A model generated the notes under the pieces. The model was not told where the DNA came from, made no database searches, and saw only the letters and a list, made by a program, of their open reading frames with translations. 64,000 bases of DNA from JBJHDF01 sp050486405. GTDB lineage: Bacteria; Pseudomonadota; Gammaproteobacteria; Pseudomonadales; Cellvibrionaceae. Within the stretch, counting starts at the first letter, position 1, and every line of letters begins with the position of its first letter. This document shows, in pieces, positions 6,227 to 15,480 of the stretch. Position numbers and translations under genes: made by a program. Location of the stretch: positions 62,001 to 126,000 of the forward strand of contig JBJHDF010000001.1 of NCBI GenBank assembly GCA_050486405.1, in the 5' to 3' direction.

Positions 6227-7045
6227 ATGACTACCGATAACACCCTATCCGCCTGGCAGCTTGATCAGAACAGCGCCGCCGCCTACGAAAACTACCTTGT
6301 GGGCCGGTTCTTTCGGCGCTGGGCCACCCGCCTTGTAACGCACGCCAAGATTGCTCCCGGAGAGCGCGTGCTGGACGCCGGATGCGGTACCGGCATAGTG
6401 GCCCGTACGGCGGCCGCGCACCTGGGCGCCAGCGGCAGTGTGGCGGGAATTGATGTCAACGACGGCATGCTCGCCGAAGCACGCCGCCAGGACAAAGACC
6501 AGGCGGTGTCCTGGGACGTTGGCGCGCTGGAGGAGCTACCCTTTGAGGACGGTGCTTTCGATGCCGTTCTCAGCCAGCAGGTACTGCAGTTCGTACCCGA
6601 GAGGACCAGGGCTCTGGCACAATTGCACCGTGTTCTGGCCCCGGGCGGTCGACTGGTGGTTGCCGTACTGCGCGACCTCTCCTTCCACCGCTGCTACGAG
6701 GTGCTGGCGGCCAGCCTGGAACGCCACGCCGGAACGGACGCCGGCGAGATGATGCGCTCGCCATTCGGTGGCCCGGACTCGGACACACTTCGCGGCGAGT
6801 TGAAGGCAGCCGGCTTTGATAACATTCAGATCCAGCACGACATTCTCGATGTACGCTATCCCAGCCCGACGGAGTTTCTGCGCGAGGAAGCGGCGAGTTC
6901 GCCCCTCGCCGGCCCGCTATCCACACTCGAGGAAGAAAAGCTCGAATTGCTGCTGTCCGAACTGGAATCCGCATTGGCGCCCTTTACGGATGACTTTGGA
7001 GTCACCTTTCCAATGGAAACCCGGTTCGTAGCAGCAATTCGTTAA
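6227..7045 (+). CDS. Class I SAM-dependent methyltransferase
   Basis: A 272-residue protein with the Rossmann methyltransferase motifs: motif I VLDAGCGTGIVARTAA (about residues 45-60), the acidic end of strand 2 (VAGIDVNDGML), and the motif IV region LEELPFEDGAFDAVLSQQVL. This is the UbiE/small-molecule type, so the acceptor is probably a small compound, but it cannot be named. ATG 6227 is chosen because GGAGG lies 7 bases upstream; the frame is open further up but covers the promoter. Divergent TetR control suggests an inducible modification or detoxification role. Confidence 0.8.
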   Translation: MTTDNTLSAWQLDQNSAAAYENYLVGRFFRRWATRLVTHAKIAPGERVLDAGCGTGIVARTAAAHLGASGSVAGIDVNDGMLAEARRQDKDQAVSWDVGALEELPFEDGAFDAVLSQQVLQFVPERTRALAQLHRVLAPGGRLVVAVLRDLSFHRCYEVLAASLERHAGTDAGEMMRSPFGGPDSDTLRGELKAAGFDNIQIQHDILDVRYPSPTEFLREEAASSPLAGPLSTLEEEKLELLLSELESALAPFTDDFGVTFPMETRFVAAIR

Positions 7046-7052
7046 GCCAGGC

Positions 7053-8813
7053 CTAGAAACCTCCGTTGAACGTGGGGTGCAGGTTGTTCTGGTTGTGGTT
7101 GCTGCCGCTTTCCCAATAGACACCGAAAGTACCCGTAGTGCCGCGCCGGGTCTTCCACTCAAAGTTGCCTGGATCGGGAATGGTGACTTCCCACACGTTA
7201 CCCATGGTCCAGGTGCCTTGGATACCACCGCCCCAGTTGGTCAGGCTCGCCGTACTGCCGGTAAAGAATATTGAGTTGCCATATCCCACGTCCTTGGTCA
7301 TGCGCAGGGTAATGCTGCCGGGCTGGCCGCTTGACGCTTCAGGCACCCAGATAGACCAACCGGCGCCTTCGGAGACGTTTACCGGAAAGTTGCCAAAACC
7401 GTTGGCGTTGGTAGTGACCGTGCCGCTGATGTTGCCGGTGTAGTCGTAGAAAGTCGTATTGGGCTGGTGGGAGTTGATCCAAAAGCTCTGTTGAATGCCC
7501 CAGTTGCGACCGGAGATCAACATCACCAGACCCGTGCCGGGCACTTCCGTCAAACCTTCGCGCACGTAGGCATACACCGCCTCGGTGTTGCCGCTGTATT
7601 CGTGGCCCGGGCCATACGCGAAGTAGCGGCGCGCCTCGATGAGCTTGTCCAGCGTTGGCGCCATGCCAAACTCGTCGTAATCCCGGGCGAACACCGTGGG
7701 CACGCCATGTTCACGCATCAGGATATAGGCGTAGGCCTGGTTTTTATAGTTGATGACTTGCGGCATGCCGTAGGGGTTACCCTCCCGGCTCGTGTCGTGG
7801 TTGTCGACAAAGGTTACGGCTTGCGCGGCGCGATGACTATTGACAAGGCCGCCCCACCAACGCATATCCTTGTTGCCGTTGCTCAGGCTGACAAAGTCTT
7901 CACGCAATTGAAAATCAAAGGCCCGCAGATGCGGTGTACCAACGTGGTCCAGATAACCAATGACATCACTGACCCAGGCTTCGGCGACAAAGAATACATC
8001 GTCGCTGGTGGCCCACTGCACATGATTCACCCAATCCCGGGTGAAATCGCTGTCGACGTGGGCAATAGCATCCATACGGAATCCGCTGAAGCCAATGTGA
8101 GTGATGATCCACTCGCCCCACGCTTTCATCTCATCGGCGATATCGCTGCGATTGTAGTCAACATCGTTGCCCATCAGGTAGGGGAAGTGAAAGGTGTTGC
8201 CCCACCATTTACCGGGAAACAGACTGCCGTCAATGCCATTGAAAGCCGTCCAGTCCCACTGAAAGTTGTGGTACAGGCTCCCCCAATTCTGGGTGTAATG
8301 AGCGCTGCGGCCGGCGAGATTGAACTGCGACCAGGCGGTGCCCCACCCCGGGATGTGCTCCTGAGCGTCGGCACCCATGCGATGGTTGAAGACCACGTCG
8401 TAATACGCATCGATACCGAGATTGTCCAGCGCGACCAGCGCATTTTCCAACTGTTGGCGGGTGCCGTATCGCGTCGGCACGGTACCTTTCTGGTTAAATT
8501 CACCGAGATCCCAGAAGTCATACACATCGTAACCAACACTGGCAACGCCGCCCATACCCTTGGCGGCCGGCGGCAACCACATGGAGGTGATGCCGGCCGA
8601 GGCCAAAGACTCGGCCATTGTCGGCAGGTCATTCCACAGGCCCGGGTAGGAATCCCAATAAAAGGCCTGGTACATGGTATTGTTGACGAGGTGTTCGGGC
8701 ACCTCGGGCAGGGATTGCTGGGCACTGGCACCCAGCGATAGCGTCAGCAGTAAAGCACCGGCGATCAGATGACCAGCCGCTTGATACAACCGTTTAACTG
8801 AAGAAAAAGTCAT
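7053..8813 (-). CDS. Secreted alpha-amylase, GH13, with a C-terminal starch-binding-like domain
   Basis: A 586-residue protein with a signal peptide (about residues 1-31, ending LGASAQQ). The GH13 conserved regions are present: DVVFNH (139-144), GFRMDAIAH with nucleophile D248, FFVAEAW with acid/base E278, and FVDNHD with D340. It should hydrolyse alpha-1,4 links in starch or glycogen outside the cell. Residues from about 490 form an added domain (SITLRMTKDVGYGNSIFFTG), rich in Trp and Gly and like a starch-binding module. The gene is convergent with the methyltransferase. No other maltose or starch genes are nearby. Confidence 0.92.
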   Translation of the reverse strand: MTFSSVKRLYQAAGHLIAGALLLTLSLGASAQQSLPEVPEHLVNNTMYQAFYWDSYPGLWNDLPTMAESLASAGITSMWLPPAAKGMGGVASVGYDVYDFWDLGEFNQKGTVPTRYGTRQQLENALVALDNLGIDAYYDVVFNHRMGADAQEHIPGWGTAWSQFNLAGRSAHYTQNWGSLYHNFQWDWTAFNGIDGSLFPGKWWGNTFHFPYLMGNDVDYNRSDIADEMKAWGEWIITHIGFSGFRMDAIAHVDSDFTRDWVNHVQWATSDDVFFVAEAWVSDVIGYLDHVGTPHLRAFDFQLREDFVSLSNGNKDMRWWGGLVNSHRAAQAVTFVDNHDTSREGNPYGMPQVINYKNQAYAYILMREHGVPTVFARDYDEFGMAPTLDKLIEARRYFAYGPGHEYSGNTEAVYAYVREGLTEVPGTGLVMLISGRNWGIQQSFWINSHQPNTTFYDYTGNISGTVTTNANGFGNFPVNVSEGAGWSIWVPEASSGQPGSITLRMTKDVGYGNSIFFTGSTASLTNWGGGIQGTWTMGNVWEVTIPDPGNFEWKTRRGTTGTFGVYWESGSNHNQNNLHPTFNGGF

Positions 8814-8988
8814 AAGCTTGCCTGTTATTGTTCAACGTGAGTGTATGAAGCTTTTACCGACATCTTCTCTACCAATGGAGTGTTGAGACTTATGGCAACT
8901 ATTATTGAAATGACTGTCGCCTGGCTAAAATCTAAGCACGCCAAGGCGCGAGGGACAATATGAATACGTATGCACCAGCGCATGCTTA

Positions 8989-9015
8989 TTGACCGAAAAC
9001 CATCGACCCTATAGT
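8989..9015 (+). promoter_or_regulatory. Candidate promoter for the lipoprotein pair
   Basis: TTGACC (8989-8994) and TATAGT (9010-9015) are 15 bases apart, slightly short spacing, and lie 35 bases before the ATG at 9050. The rest of the 236-base gap between this gene and the divergent amylase shows no other element I can support. Confidence 0.4.
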
Positions 9016-9049
9016 CTTGTCTTCTGTCTTCCGCCAGGAGGAGTTCCCC

Positions 9050-9622
9050 ATGCGCACTCCCATCGCGCTCTACCGGCGTCTCGCCGGCGCTGTTCCCTTG
9101 CTTTCCTCTCTGCTGCTCTGGGTCGGCTGTTCCACCACCATCCCGGATGTGGATCGGGACCCCCCAAGAGTCGAACTGCGGCTCACCGGCCCGGGCATTG
9201 GTACCGAGGTGATGAGCAACCCTCCGCTGGACAACTGGGTGGGCGAAGAGCTGGGCAGCCCCTACCTGCACCTGATCCCTGGGCGCGACTACCGGTTTAC
9301 CGCTTCCATGTCCGACGCCGGCGGTGCCGAGACTTTCTTCTTTGCCTTTCCCGCCGCCTTTCAGGTGTCGAACGTGGTGCCGGCGGACGCCGTAGTGGAT
9401 ACCGTGGAGCACACCACCCAGATCTATCTGGAAGGCAACCGGGCCGACCCCCGCACCGGCCTCATTGCCACCGGCACCCTGCACATCCCGGAGACATTCG
9501 ACAGTCACGGGCCGCAAAGTCCCGACGATTTCTATTTCACGGTGTTTGGCCGGGACTACGGCGGCCGTTCGGGCGAGCGCAATTCCACCACCATGATCAT
9601 CCGGTTGGCACTGGAGCCCTGA
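9050..9622 (+). CDS. Hypothetical lipoprotein
   Basis: A 190-residue protein with a lipoprotein signal, a hydrophobic stretch ending LLWVGC at about residues 22-27, the Cys being the probable lipid site. The mature part is beta-rich (GRDYRFTASMSDAGGAETFF). I do not recognise the family. ATG 9050 is selected by the strong AGGAGG 8 bases upstream rather than the earlier in-frame ATG. It lies 34 bases before the CapA-like gene on the same strand, so the two are probably an operon and may work on the same envelope structure. Confidence 0.65.
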   Translation: MRTPIALYRRLAGAVPLLSSLLLWVGCSTTIPDVDRDPPRVELRLTGPGIGTEVMSNPPLDNWVGEELGSPYLHLIPGRDYRFTASMSDAGGAETFFFAFPAAFQVSNVVPADAVVDTVEHTTQIYLEGNRADPRTGLIATGTLHIPETFDSHGPQSPDDFYFTVFGRDYGGRSGERNSTTMIIRLALEP

Positions 9623-9656
9623 GCCCGGGCGGCCCCGGAGACTGAGAAGGAGTAGT

Positions 9657-11240
9657 GTGGTTATCAGGCACCTGAGGCTTTTGCTCGCGACGGCACTGTT
9701 GCTGGCCGGTTGTGGCAACAGTTCGAACGAGCTCGCTACGGGCGAGACTCAGCTCCAGGGCACCCTGCTGTTCGGCGGCGATGTGTTTCTGGCACGCCAC
9801 GCCCATGTCCCCGTGGACCGATACGGATACGATTATCCCTTTGCCGCAATCAAGCACTTGTTTGCGGAGTCGGATGCGACCCTGATCAACCTTGAGGCAG
9901 TGATCAGTTCCGGCGGGCGCGGCGTGGACACCAAGGGCGAGCGCAGTTCCTTTCTGTTTCGCGGCCGGCCGGATCTGGTGCGGGTGTTGACCGAGGCTGG
10001 CGTGGACATGGTCACGGGCGCCAACAACCACTCCGGCGACTACGGGCCCGAGGCACTGATGGAGCAGATGGCCATTCTCGACGCCGCCGGCATCCGCTAC
10101 ACCGGCATTGGCCACAACCGGGACGGCGCCGGGCGCCACCGCCTGCTGCAGGTGGGCAATCTGGTGGTGGCGGTGATCGGCGTCGACAGCACCATGCCGG
10201 CGTTCGACGCTGGCCCACACACACCGGGGAACCAATATCTGGACGAAAGCCACCCCAGTGAATACGTCAACCGTATTCAACAGCAGGTGAGGCTCGCCCG
10301 GCACGAAGCGGACCTGGTAATCATGACCGTGCACTGGGGGCCCAACGGCCGGGACAGGCCCACCCCCCAGCGACGGCTGCTGGCGCAGCGACTGATTCGT
10401 GAGGCTGGCCTGGACGCCATACTGGGGCACAGCGCCCATGTCATTCAGGGTATGGAACTGGTGGACGGCAAACCGGTGCTCTATGACGCCGGCAACCTGA
10501 TGCTGGATTACAACGGCTCCGGCTGGAACCACAAGTCTCTGCTGTTTCGCCTGACTCTCACCCCCGACGGGGTCAGCACCATCGAACTGCACCCCATCCG
10601 CCTGCACCACACCCGCACCGAACCGGCCGACGAGGCGACCGCCGCCGAAATCCTCGATCGCTTCGAGCAACTCAGCCTGGAGTTTTCGCCCGATTTCGTC
10701 CTGAGCGGCAATCGGGTGTACCTGCCAAACGCCGACACTCAAACACCGCTCGCCGCCCGATCGTCCACGCCACAAACAGAAGCCGACCCCATTGTCCCCA
10801 TTCTCCCTCAGCGGCAGCAGCTGGATCCCCCGGCCAGAGTGTCACAGCTGCCCGATGATCTTATTCCACTGAACCACACTTTCAGCAACGGCATCACCCT
10901 GCTGGGGATGAGACCCCTGCCCGACGGTGTGCGCCGGCGCCATGGATTTTTTATCACCAGCTACTGGAGCAGCGCGCAAACGCCGCAGCGTTCGGAACTA
11001 ATCACGGTCCGGCTGCGACCGCTGGACGGCCAGGGGCCGGTGTGGGGCAACAGCGACACCTACCGCGATCATCACCCCGGCGACTGGTCTTACCCCACCG
11101 ATCTGTGGCAAGCGGGAGAATGGGTGGAGGATTATTACTTCGTGCGCGGCCACGCCAACCCGGCCCTGACCCCACATCGGGTCTATCTGGGCATGGCGGG
11201 TGAGGAAGTGTCCGTGGGGGAAATTGAAATACTGCCCTAG
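9657..11240 (+). CDS. CapA-family (PGA_cap) lipoprotein with a C-terminal beta domain
   Basis: A 527-residue protein. GTG 9657 follows a GAGAAGGAG ribosome site. The N-terminus is a lipoprotein signal (LLLATALLLAGC). Residues about 35-300 form the CapA metallophosphatase-like domain: LFGGDVFLARH, LINLEAVI, GANNHSGDYG, VHWGPNG and ILGHSAHVIQGME carry the metal-ligand-type Asp, Asn and His residues. In characterised systems this family helps synthesise or anchor poly-gamma-glutamate capsule. No capB/capC is here, so a general envelope role is as likely. About 150 extra residues (DHHPGDWSYPTDLWQAGEW) form a separate beta-sandwich-like tail. The stop overlaps the dxs stop on the other strand. Confidence 0.75.
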   Translation: MVIRHLRLLLATALLLAGCGNSSNELATGETQLQGTLLFGGDVFLARHAHVPVDRYGYDYPFAAIKHLFAESDATLINLEAVISSGGRGVDTKGERSSFLFRGRPDLVRVLTEAGVDMVTGANNHSGDYGPEALMEQMAILDAAGIRYTGIGHNRDGAGRHRLLQVGNLVVAVIGVDSTMPAFDAGPHTPGNQYLDESHPSEYVNRIQQQVRLARHEADLVIMTVHWGPNGRDRPTPQRRLLAQRLIREAGLDAILGHSAHVIQGMELVDGKPVLYDAGNLMLDYNGSGWNHKSLLFRLTLTPDGVSTIELHPIRLHHTRTEPADEATAAEILDRFEQLSLEFSPDFVLSGNRVYLPNADTQTPLAARSSTPQTEADPIVPILPQRQQLDPPARVSQLPDDLIPLNHTFSNGITLLGMRPLPDGVRRRHGFFITSYWSSAQTPQRSELITVRLRPLDGQGPVWGNSDTYRDHHPGDWSYPTDLWQAGEWVEDYYFVRGHANPALTPHRVYLGMAGEEVSVGEIEILP

Positions 11241-13141
11241 CCGGCAATACTCTTGCGCCCGGCCAGCAGCGTCAGACGCTTGCGGATGGCGGTTTCGATG
11301 CCTGCTGCGTCCAAACCCTGGGCGGCCAGTTGCGACTTGCGGCTGCCGTGTTCCACAAAACTGTCCCGCAGGCCCAGGTGCAGCACCGGCACCACCAGAC
11401 CCAAAGACGCCAGGTACTCACTGACGCCGGCACCAGCGCCGCCGGCGATGCTGCTTTCTTCCAGCGTTACCAGCAGGCCGTGGCCGGCAGCCATGCGGTC
11501 GATGAGTTCTGTGTCCAGGGGTTTGACAAAACGCATGTCGCAGACACTGGCGTTGAGCTTTTCGGCCACCTGTAGCGCGGCAGGCAAGAGGACGCCGAAA
11601 TTCAGGATAGCCACCTCCCTGCCCTCGCGCACCACTTCGCCGCGACCCACCGGCAGGGGCTCCAGATCTGATGCAACAGCCACACCGGTACCGGAACCGC
11701 GCGGGTAGCGCACGGCGGCCGGGCCAGCGTACTCGAAGGCGGTGCTGAGCAGCCGGCGGCATTCCTGTTCATCGCTGGGTGCCGCCACCAGCATATTGGG
11801 TACACAGCGCAGGTAAGTGAGATCGAAACTACCGGCGTGGGTGGGGCCGTCCTCGCCCACCAGACCGGCGCGGTCGATGGCGAAGGTGACGTCCAGATTC
11901 TGCAGCGCCACATCGTGAATCAACTGGTCGTAGGCGCGCTGCAAAAAGGTGGAGTAGATGGCCACCACGGGCTTCTGCCCTTCGCAGGCCAGGCCGGCGG
12001 CCAAGGTGACGGCGTGCTGTTCGGCGATGGCCACGTCGTGGTAGCGCTCCGGGAACTGCTCTGAAAAAGCCACCATGCCCGAGCCCTCGCGCATGGCCGG
12101 CGTGATGCCCACCAGGCGGGGATCGGCGGCGGCCATGTCGCACAGCCAGGCGCCGAAGATTTGCTGGTACTTGGGTCTGGCCGGCTCGTCGGCCGGCCGC
12201 ACCTTGGGCGTTGGCTCCAGCTTGGTCAGGGCATGGTAACCCACCGGGTCGTCCTCCGCCGGCTGGAAGCCCTTGCCCTTGCGGGTAATGACGTGCAGCA
12301 GCTTGGGGCCCTTGAAGTCCCGCAGGTTGCGCAGGTAGCGCACCAGGCTGCCCAGGTCATGGCCGTCGATGGGGCCCACGTAGTTGAAGCCCAGTTCCTC
12401 GAACAGGGTGCCGGGGGAGACAAAGCCCTTGAAGTGCTCCTCCGTGCGCCGGGCGAATTCCCAGGCCGGGGGAATCTTGGTGAGTACTTGCTTGCTGCCC
12501 TCGCGCAGGGAATTGTAGAAGCGGCTGGCCCAGATCTTGGACAGGTAGGTGGCCATGCCGCCCACATTGGGCGAGATGGACATATTGTTGTCGTTGAGGA
12601 TCACCAGCATGTCCGCCTCGGCGTGGGCGGCGTGATTCAGGGCTTCAAAGGCCATGCCGGCGGTCATGGCGCCGTCTCCGATCACCGCTGCGCACTTGCG
12701 CTCGTCACCGCTCAGGGCACTGCCCAGGGCCATGCCCAGGGCGGCGCTCAACGAGGTGCTGGAATGCCCGACGCCGAAGGTGTCGTATTCGCTCTCCTCG
12801 CGCCGGGGAAAGCCCGCCAGGCCACCTGCCTGGCGCATGCTGGCCATGCGCTCGCGGCGGCTGGTGAGAATCTTGTGGGGGTAGGTCTGGTGGCCCACGT
12901 CCCACACCAGCCGGTCTTCCGGGGTCTGGTAGACGTAGTGCAGGGCAACGGTGAGCTCCACCACCCCCAGGCCGGCACCGAAGTGTCCGCCGGTCTGGCC
13001 AACGGTGTAGAGCAGAAAGGCCCGCAGTTCCTCCGCCAGTTGCGGCAGTTGCTTTTCCGTCAATTCCCGCAGTTGCACCGGGGAGTCGATGGTGTCCAGC
13101 AGCGGGGTGTCCGGGCGGTTTGTGGGTATCTGGTCGAGCAT
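11237..13141 (-). CDS. dxs: 1-Deoxy-D-xylulose-5-phosphate synthase
   Basis: A 634-residue protein of normal family length. It condenses pyruvate and glyceraldehyde 3-phosphate to DXP, the first step of the MEP isoprenoid pathway, in the cytoplasm. Visible motifs are the thiamine-diphosphate site GDGAMTAGMAFEALNH to LNDNNMS, the catalytic His region VGHQTYPHKIL, and the transketolase pyrimidine-binding part AIAEQHAVTLAAGLA. ATG 13141 is used; a TTG at 13156 is also possible. Neither has a strong ribosome site. In many gammaproteobacteria dxs follows ispA directly; here an opposite-strand gene lies between. Confidence 0.96.
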   Translation of the reverse strand: MLDQIPTNRPDTPLLDTIDSPVQLRELTEKQLPQLAEELRAFLLYTVGQTGGHFGAGLGVVELTVALHYVYQTPEDRLVWDVGHQTYPHKILTSRRERMASMRQAGGLAGFPRREESEYDTFGVGHSSTSLSAALGMALGSALSGDERKCAAVIGDGAMTAGMAFEALNHAAHAEADMLVILNDNNMSISPNVGGMATYLSKIWASRFYNSLREGSKQVLTKIPPAWEFARRTEEHFKGFVSPGTLFEELGFNYVGPIDGHDLGSLVRYLRNLRDFKGPKLLHVITRKGKGFQPAEDDPVGYHALTKLEPTPKVRPADEPARPKYQQIFGAWLCDMAAADPRLVGITPAMREGSGMVAFSEQFPERYHDVAIAEQHAVTLAAGLACEGQKPVVAIYSTFLQRAYDQLIHDVALQNLDVTFAIDRAGLVGEDGPTHAGSFDLTYLRCVPNMLVAAPSDEQECRRLLSTAFEYAGPAAVRYPRGSGTGVAVASDLEPLPVGRGEVVREGREVAILNFGVLLPAALQVAEKLNASVCDMRFVKPLDTELIDRMAAGHGLLVTLEESSIAGGAGAGVSEYLASLGLVVPVLHLGLRDSFVEHGSRKSQLAAQGLDAAGIETAIRKRLTLLAGRKSIAG

Positions 13142-13322
13142 GGAGTCAATTCGCAAAGGCTAACGGGTCATTGTAGGCCCAGCAGACCGCGATTCCTAGC
13201 CCGAAGCCGGCAGACGGACATGACAAAGACTGGTCTCCCTGTCAGAATAGCGTCTCCCAAAAACTCACTCTGCCATGATCTCCGGGGTATCAACCCCCGT
13301 ATCCGAACAAGGAAGATATCCC

Positions 13323-15422
13323 ATGTCCAGAAAATTCGTCGAAATCTCACTCATTCTGTTAATTGTGTTGCTGGTGGCCGTCGCTGTGGTGTTGGCGCTG
13401 CGCGGTGGCGATGAGCAGGCACCCGTCGGAGGCACTGCCGGCGAACTGCTGCAGTACGTGCCCGGCGACACGCCGCTGCTGCTGCTGAGTGCCGGGTCGG
13501 AGGAAATGACCCGCCACACCGAAGCCATGTTCAAGCGCGCCAACCCCCAGGATATTGAAGCGATAATTCCGGTGCTGGAGGAGTTCGAAGCGCACCTGTG
13601 GGCCTGGTTGCTGCAGGACTACGTCGACACCCTGGTCAACGGCGGTCTCACCGGCCTGACCGAGCGCTACGGCGTGGACCCGCAGGGCCGCGTTCTGCTG
13701 TATCTGCACGGCGCCGCGCCGGTGTTCCGCTGGACCCTGTCTGACCCGCAAGCCCTCGGGGCGCTGCTGGCCGAGGCCCAGGCCGGCTCCGGCGTCACCC
13801 TGCGGCAGGAAGCGCTGGGTGACGGCCAGCTGTACGCCTGGCCGCTGCCGGGGGAAAGCGGGATGGAGGTGGCACTGCTGATCACCGATCAGGCGCTGAC
13901 ACTGTCGCTGCTGCATCCGTCCGACACGGATCAGGCCCGGCGCCAGCGCTATGCCCTGGAGCCCACCAGAGACTCCCTGGCCCAGGCCAAGCCCTTCCGG
14001 GATCTGATGAATACCTACGCCCTGGCCGATCAGTTCGCGGGATACATGGATCTGCACCGCATCACCGAAATGTTGCTGCTGCCCGAACAGAGCAGCAGTG
14101 GCCGGGAATTGCAGGGCTGGTTCCCCGAGTTGTACACCGAGTTCGGCGCAACACTCAGCAGCGACTGCCGCCGGGATTACGTGGGCCTGATCAGCCAGTT
14201 TCCCCGGATATCCATGGGCATGACCGAGTTGACTGTGGACGACTCGCAGTTGCACCAGGGCCTGAGCGGCACATGGCATATCGAAAACGCCGCCGCACTG
14301 CAATCGCTGAGCAAACTGCAGGGATACCTGCCCAGCTACAGCCGACGCGCCGACGACAAACTGTTCGCCTACGCCCTGGGCCTGAACATGAACCAGTTGA
14401 TACCGGTGGCCACCGAGCTGTGGCAACAGTTTCTCGCCGCCGAGTACCGCTGTGAACACCTGACGCTGGCACAGCAGACACTCCGGCCCATGAACCCCGC
14501 CATGCTGGCGATGATGGGTGTGTCCATGGTGGACGCAGTGCGCGGCGTTGGTCTGGCCCTGTTCGACCTGAACGAGAACGCCGCCACCCTGGTGGATTTG
14601 CCCGGCTCGCTGCTGCTCAGCGTCAGTTCCACTGAACCCGCCGCAACAGCCACAGTGGCAGGTATGTTCATCCCGCAACTGGCGGGCCTGCACCTGGCGG
14701 CCGACGGCTCGCCGACGACGCTGCCGGATTTCTTCGGGCTGCAGGGCGTACAGGCGGCCATCCAGGGCGACCATCTGGTGTTCTATCGCGGTGAAAAGGC
14801 CCGGCGCGCGGCCCAGCAACTGGCCACAGAAACACTGGAGGAGCGCGGCCTGGCGGCCATGGCGCTGAACCTGAGCGATACTCCGGCACTGACCGAGACG
14901 CTGCGCCGCACCCTGGCCGACACCATGCCGCTGCCCGGTTGCGGAACGCTGTACGGGGGGTTGCTGAGCCTCTCGCCCATGGCCATGCAGGTGACAACCA
15001 GTTCGCGCTACAGCGCGCAGGGCTGGTCCGGCGATGGCCGGTTTACCGTGGTCCTGCCCGAGGCGCTCGATATCGAGGCTCTGGCCGGCCGCTACGAGGT
15101 AGCCATACTGGGCGAACACGACTGTCAGTGGCTTACGCTGGGTTGGGAGGAACTGTCTGACGATGGCAGCGGACGCTACGCCGGCCAGCTCCCGGGGCAG
15201 GCGTGCGAAACCTTCCGTGGAGAGTTCCGCTGGAGTCTCGCCGGCAGCCTTATCCGGCGCGAAATCCTCGCTCTTGAGGAACGCAGCGACTGCGATCAAC
15301 CCTGGCGGGATGCAGAGCCTTTGGGCACCGACTGCGCGGTGTTCGCCGAGAGCGGACAGGGGTTCTTCTGTGTACTGCAGACTGCGGAAGAAGCCATGAC
15401 ATTCCGCTACCTGGCCCAGTAA
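13323..15422 (+). CDS. Hypothetical membrane-anchored periplasmic protein
   Basis: A 699-residue protein with one N-terminal helix (about residues 6-28, FVEISLILLIVLLVAVAVVL), then a long soluble region that begins LLQYVPGDTPLLLLSAG. That opening resembles DUF3352-type proteins, which start with a line about substrate-like P-x-D-T pockets, but I do not claim membership. The Cys residues near the end may form disulfides. ATG 13323 has AGGAAG upstream. It is divergent from dxs and convergent with ispA, so it splits the usual ispA-dxs arrangement. Confidence 0.6.
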   Translation: MSRKFVEISLILLIVLLVAVAVVLALRGGDEQAPVGGTAGELLQYVPGDTPLLLLSAGSEEMTRHTEAMFKRANPQDIEAIIPVLEEFEAHLWAWLLQDYVDTLVNGGLTGLTERYGVDPQGRVLLYLHGAAPVFRWTLSDPQALGALLAEAQAGSGVTLRQEALGDGQLYAWPLPGESGMEVALLITDQALTLSLLHPSDTDQARRQRYALEPTRDSLAQAKPFRDLMNTYALADQFAGYMDLHRITEMLLLPEQSSSGRELQGWFPELYTEFGATLSSDCRRDYVGLISQFPRISMGMTELTVDDSQLHQGLSGTWHIENAAALQSLSKLQGYLPSYSRRADDKLFAYALGLNMNQLIPVATELWQQFLAAEYRCEHLTLAQQTLRPMNPAMLAMMGVSMVDAVRGVGLALFDLNENAATLVDLPGSLLLSVSSTEPAATATVAGMFIPQLAGLHLAADGSPTTLPDFFGLQGVQAAIQGDHLVFYRGEKARRAAQQLATETLEERGLAAMALNLSDTPALTETLRRTLADTMPLPGCGTLYGGLLSLSPMAMQVTTSSRYSAQGWSGDGRFTVVLPEALDIEALAGRYEVAILGEHDCQWLTLGWEELSDDGSGRYAGQLPGQACETFRGEFRWSLAGSLIRREILALEERSDCDQPWRDAEPLGTDCAVFAESGQGFFCVLQTAEEAMTFRYLAQ

Positions 15423-15450
15423 GTCAGAGCTTCTGTCCCATCAGGCAGCC

Positions 15451-15480
15451 GACCCGGCAGACAACCATGTCTGCCGGGTC
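15451..15480. terminator. Perfect 13-bp hairpin between convergent genes
   Basis: GACCCGGCAGACA (15451-15463) pairs perfectly with TGTCTGCCGGGTC (15468-15480) around an ACCA loop. It lies between the end of the hypothetical gene and the ispA stop codon, which it overlaps by two bases. No long T run follows on either side, so it is either a weak bidirectional terminator or an mRNA 3'-end stabiliser. Confidence 0.6.

Noticed and set aside
13359..15299. A 646-codon open frame opposite the membrane-anchored orphan
   Set aside because: Gln/His/Gly-rich antisense product without motifs or a start site. The plus-strand frame has a signal anchor and an AGGAAG ribosome site, so I kept that one.
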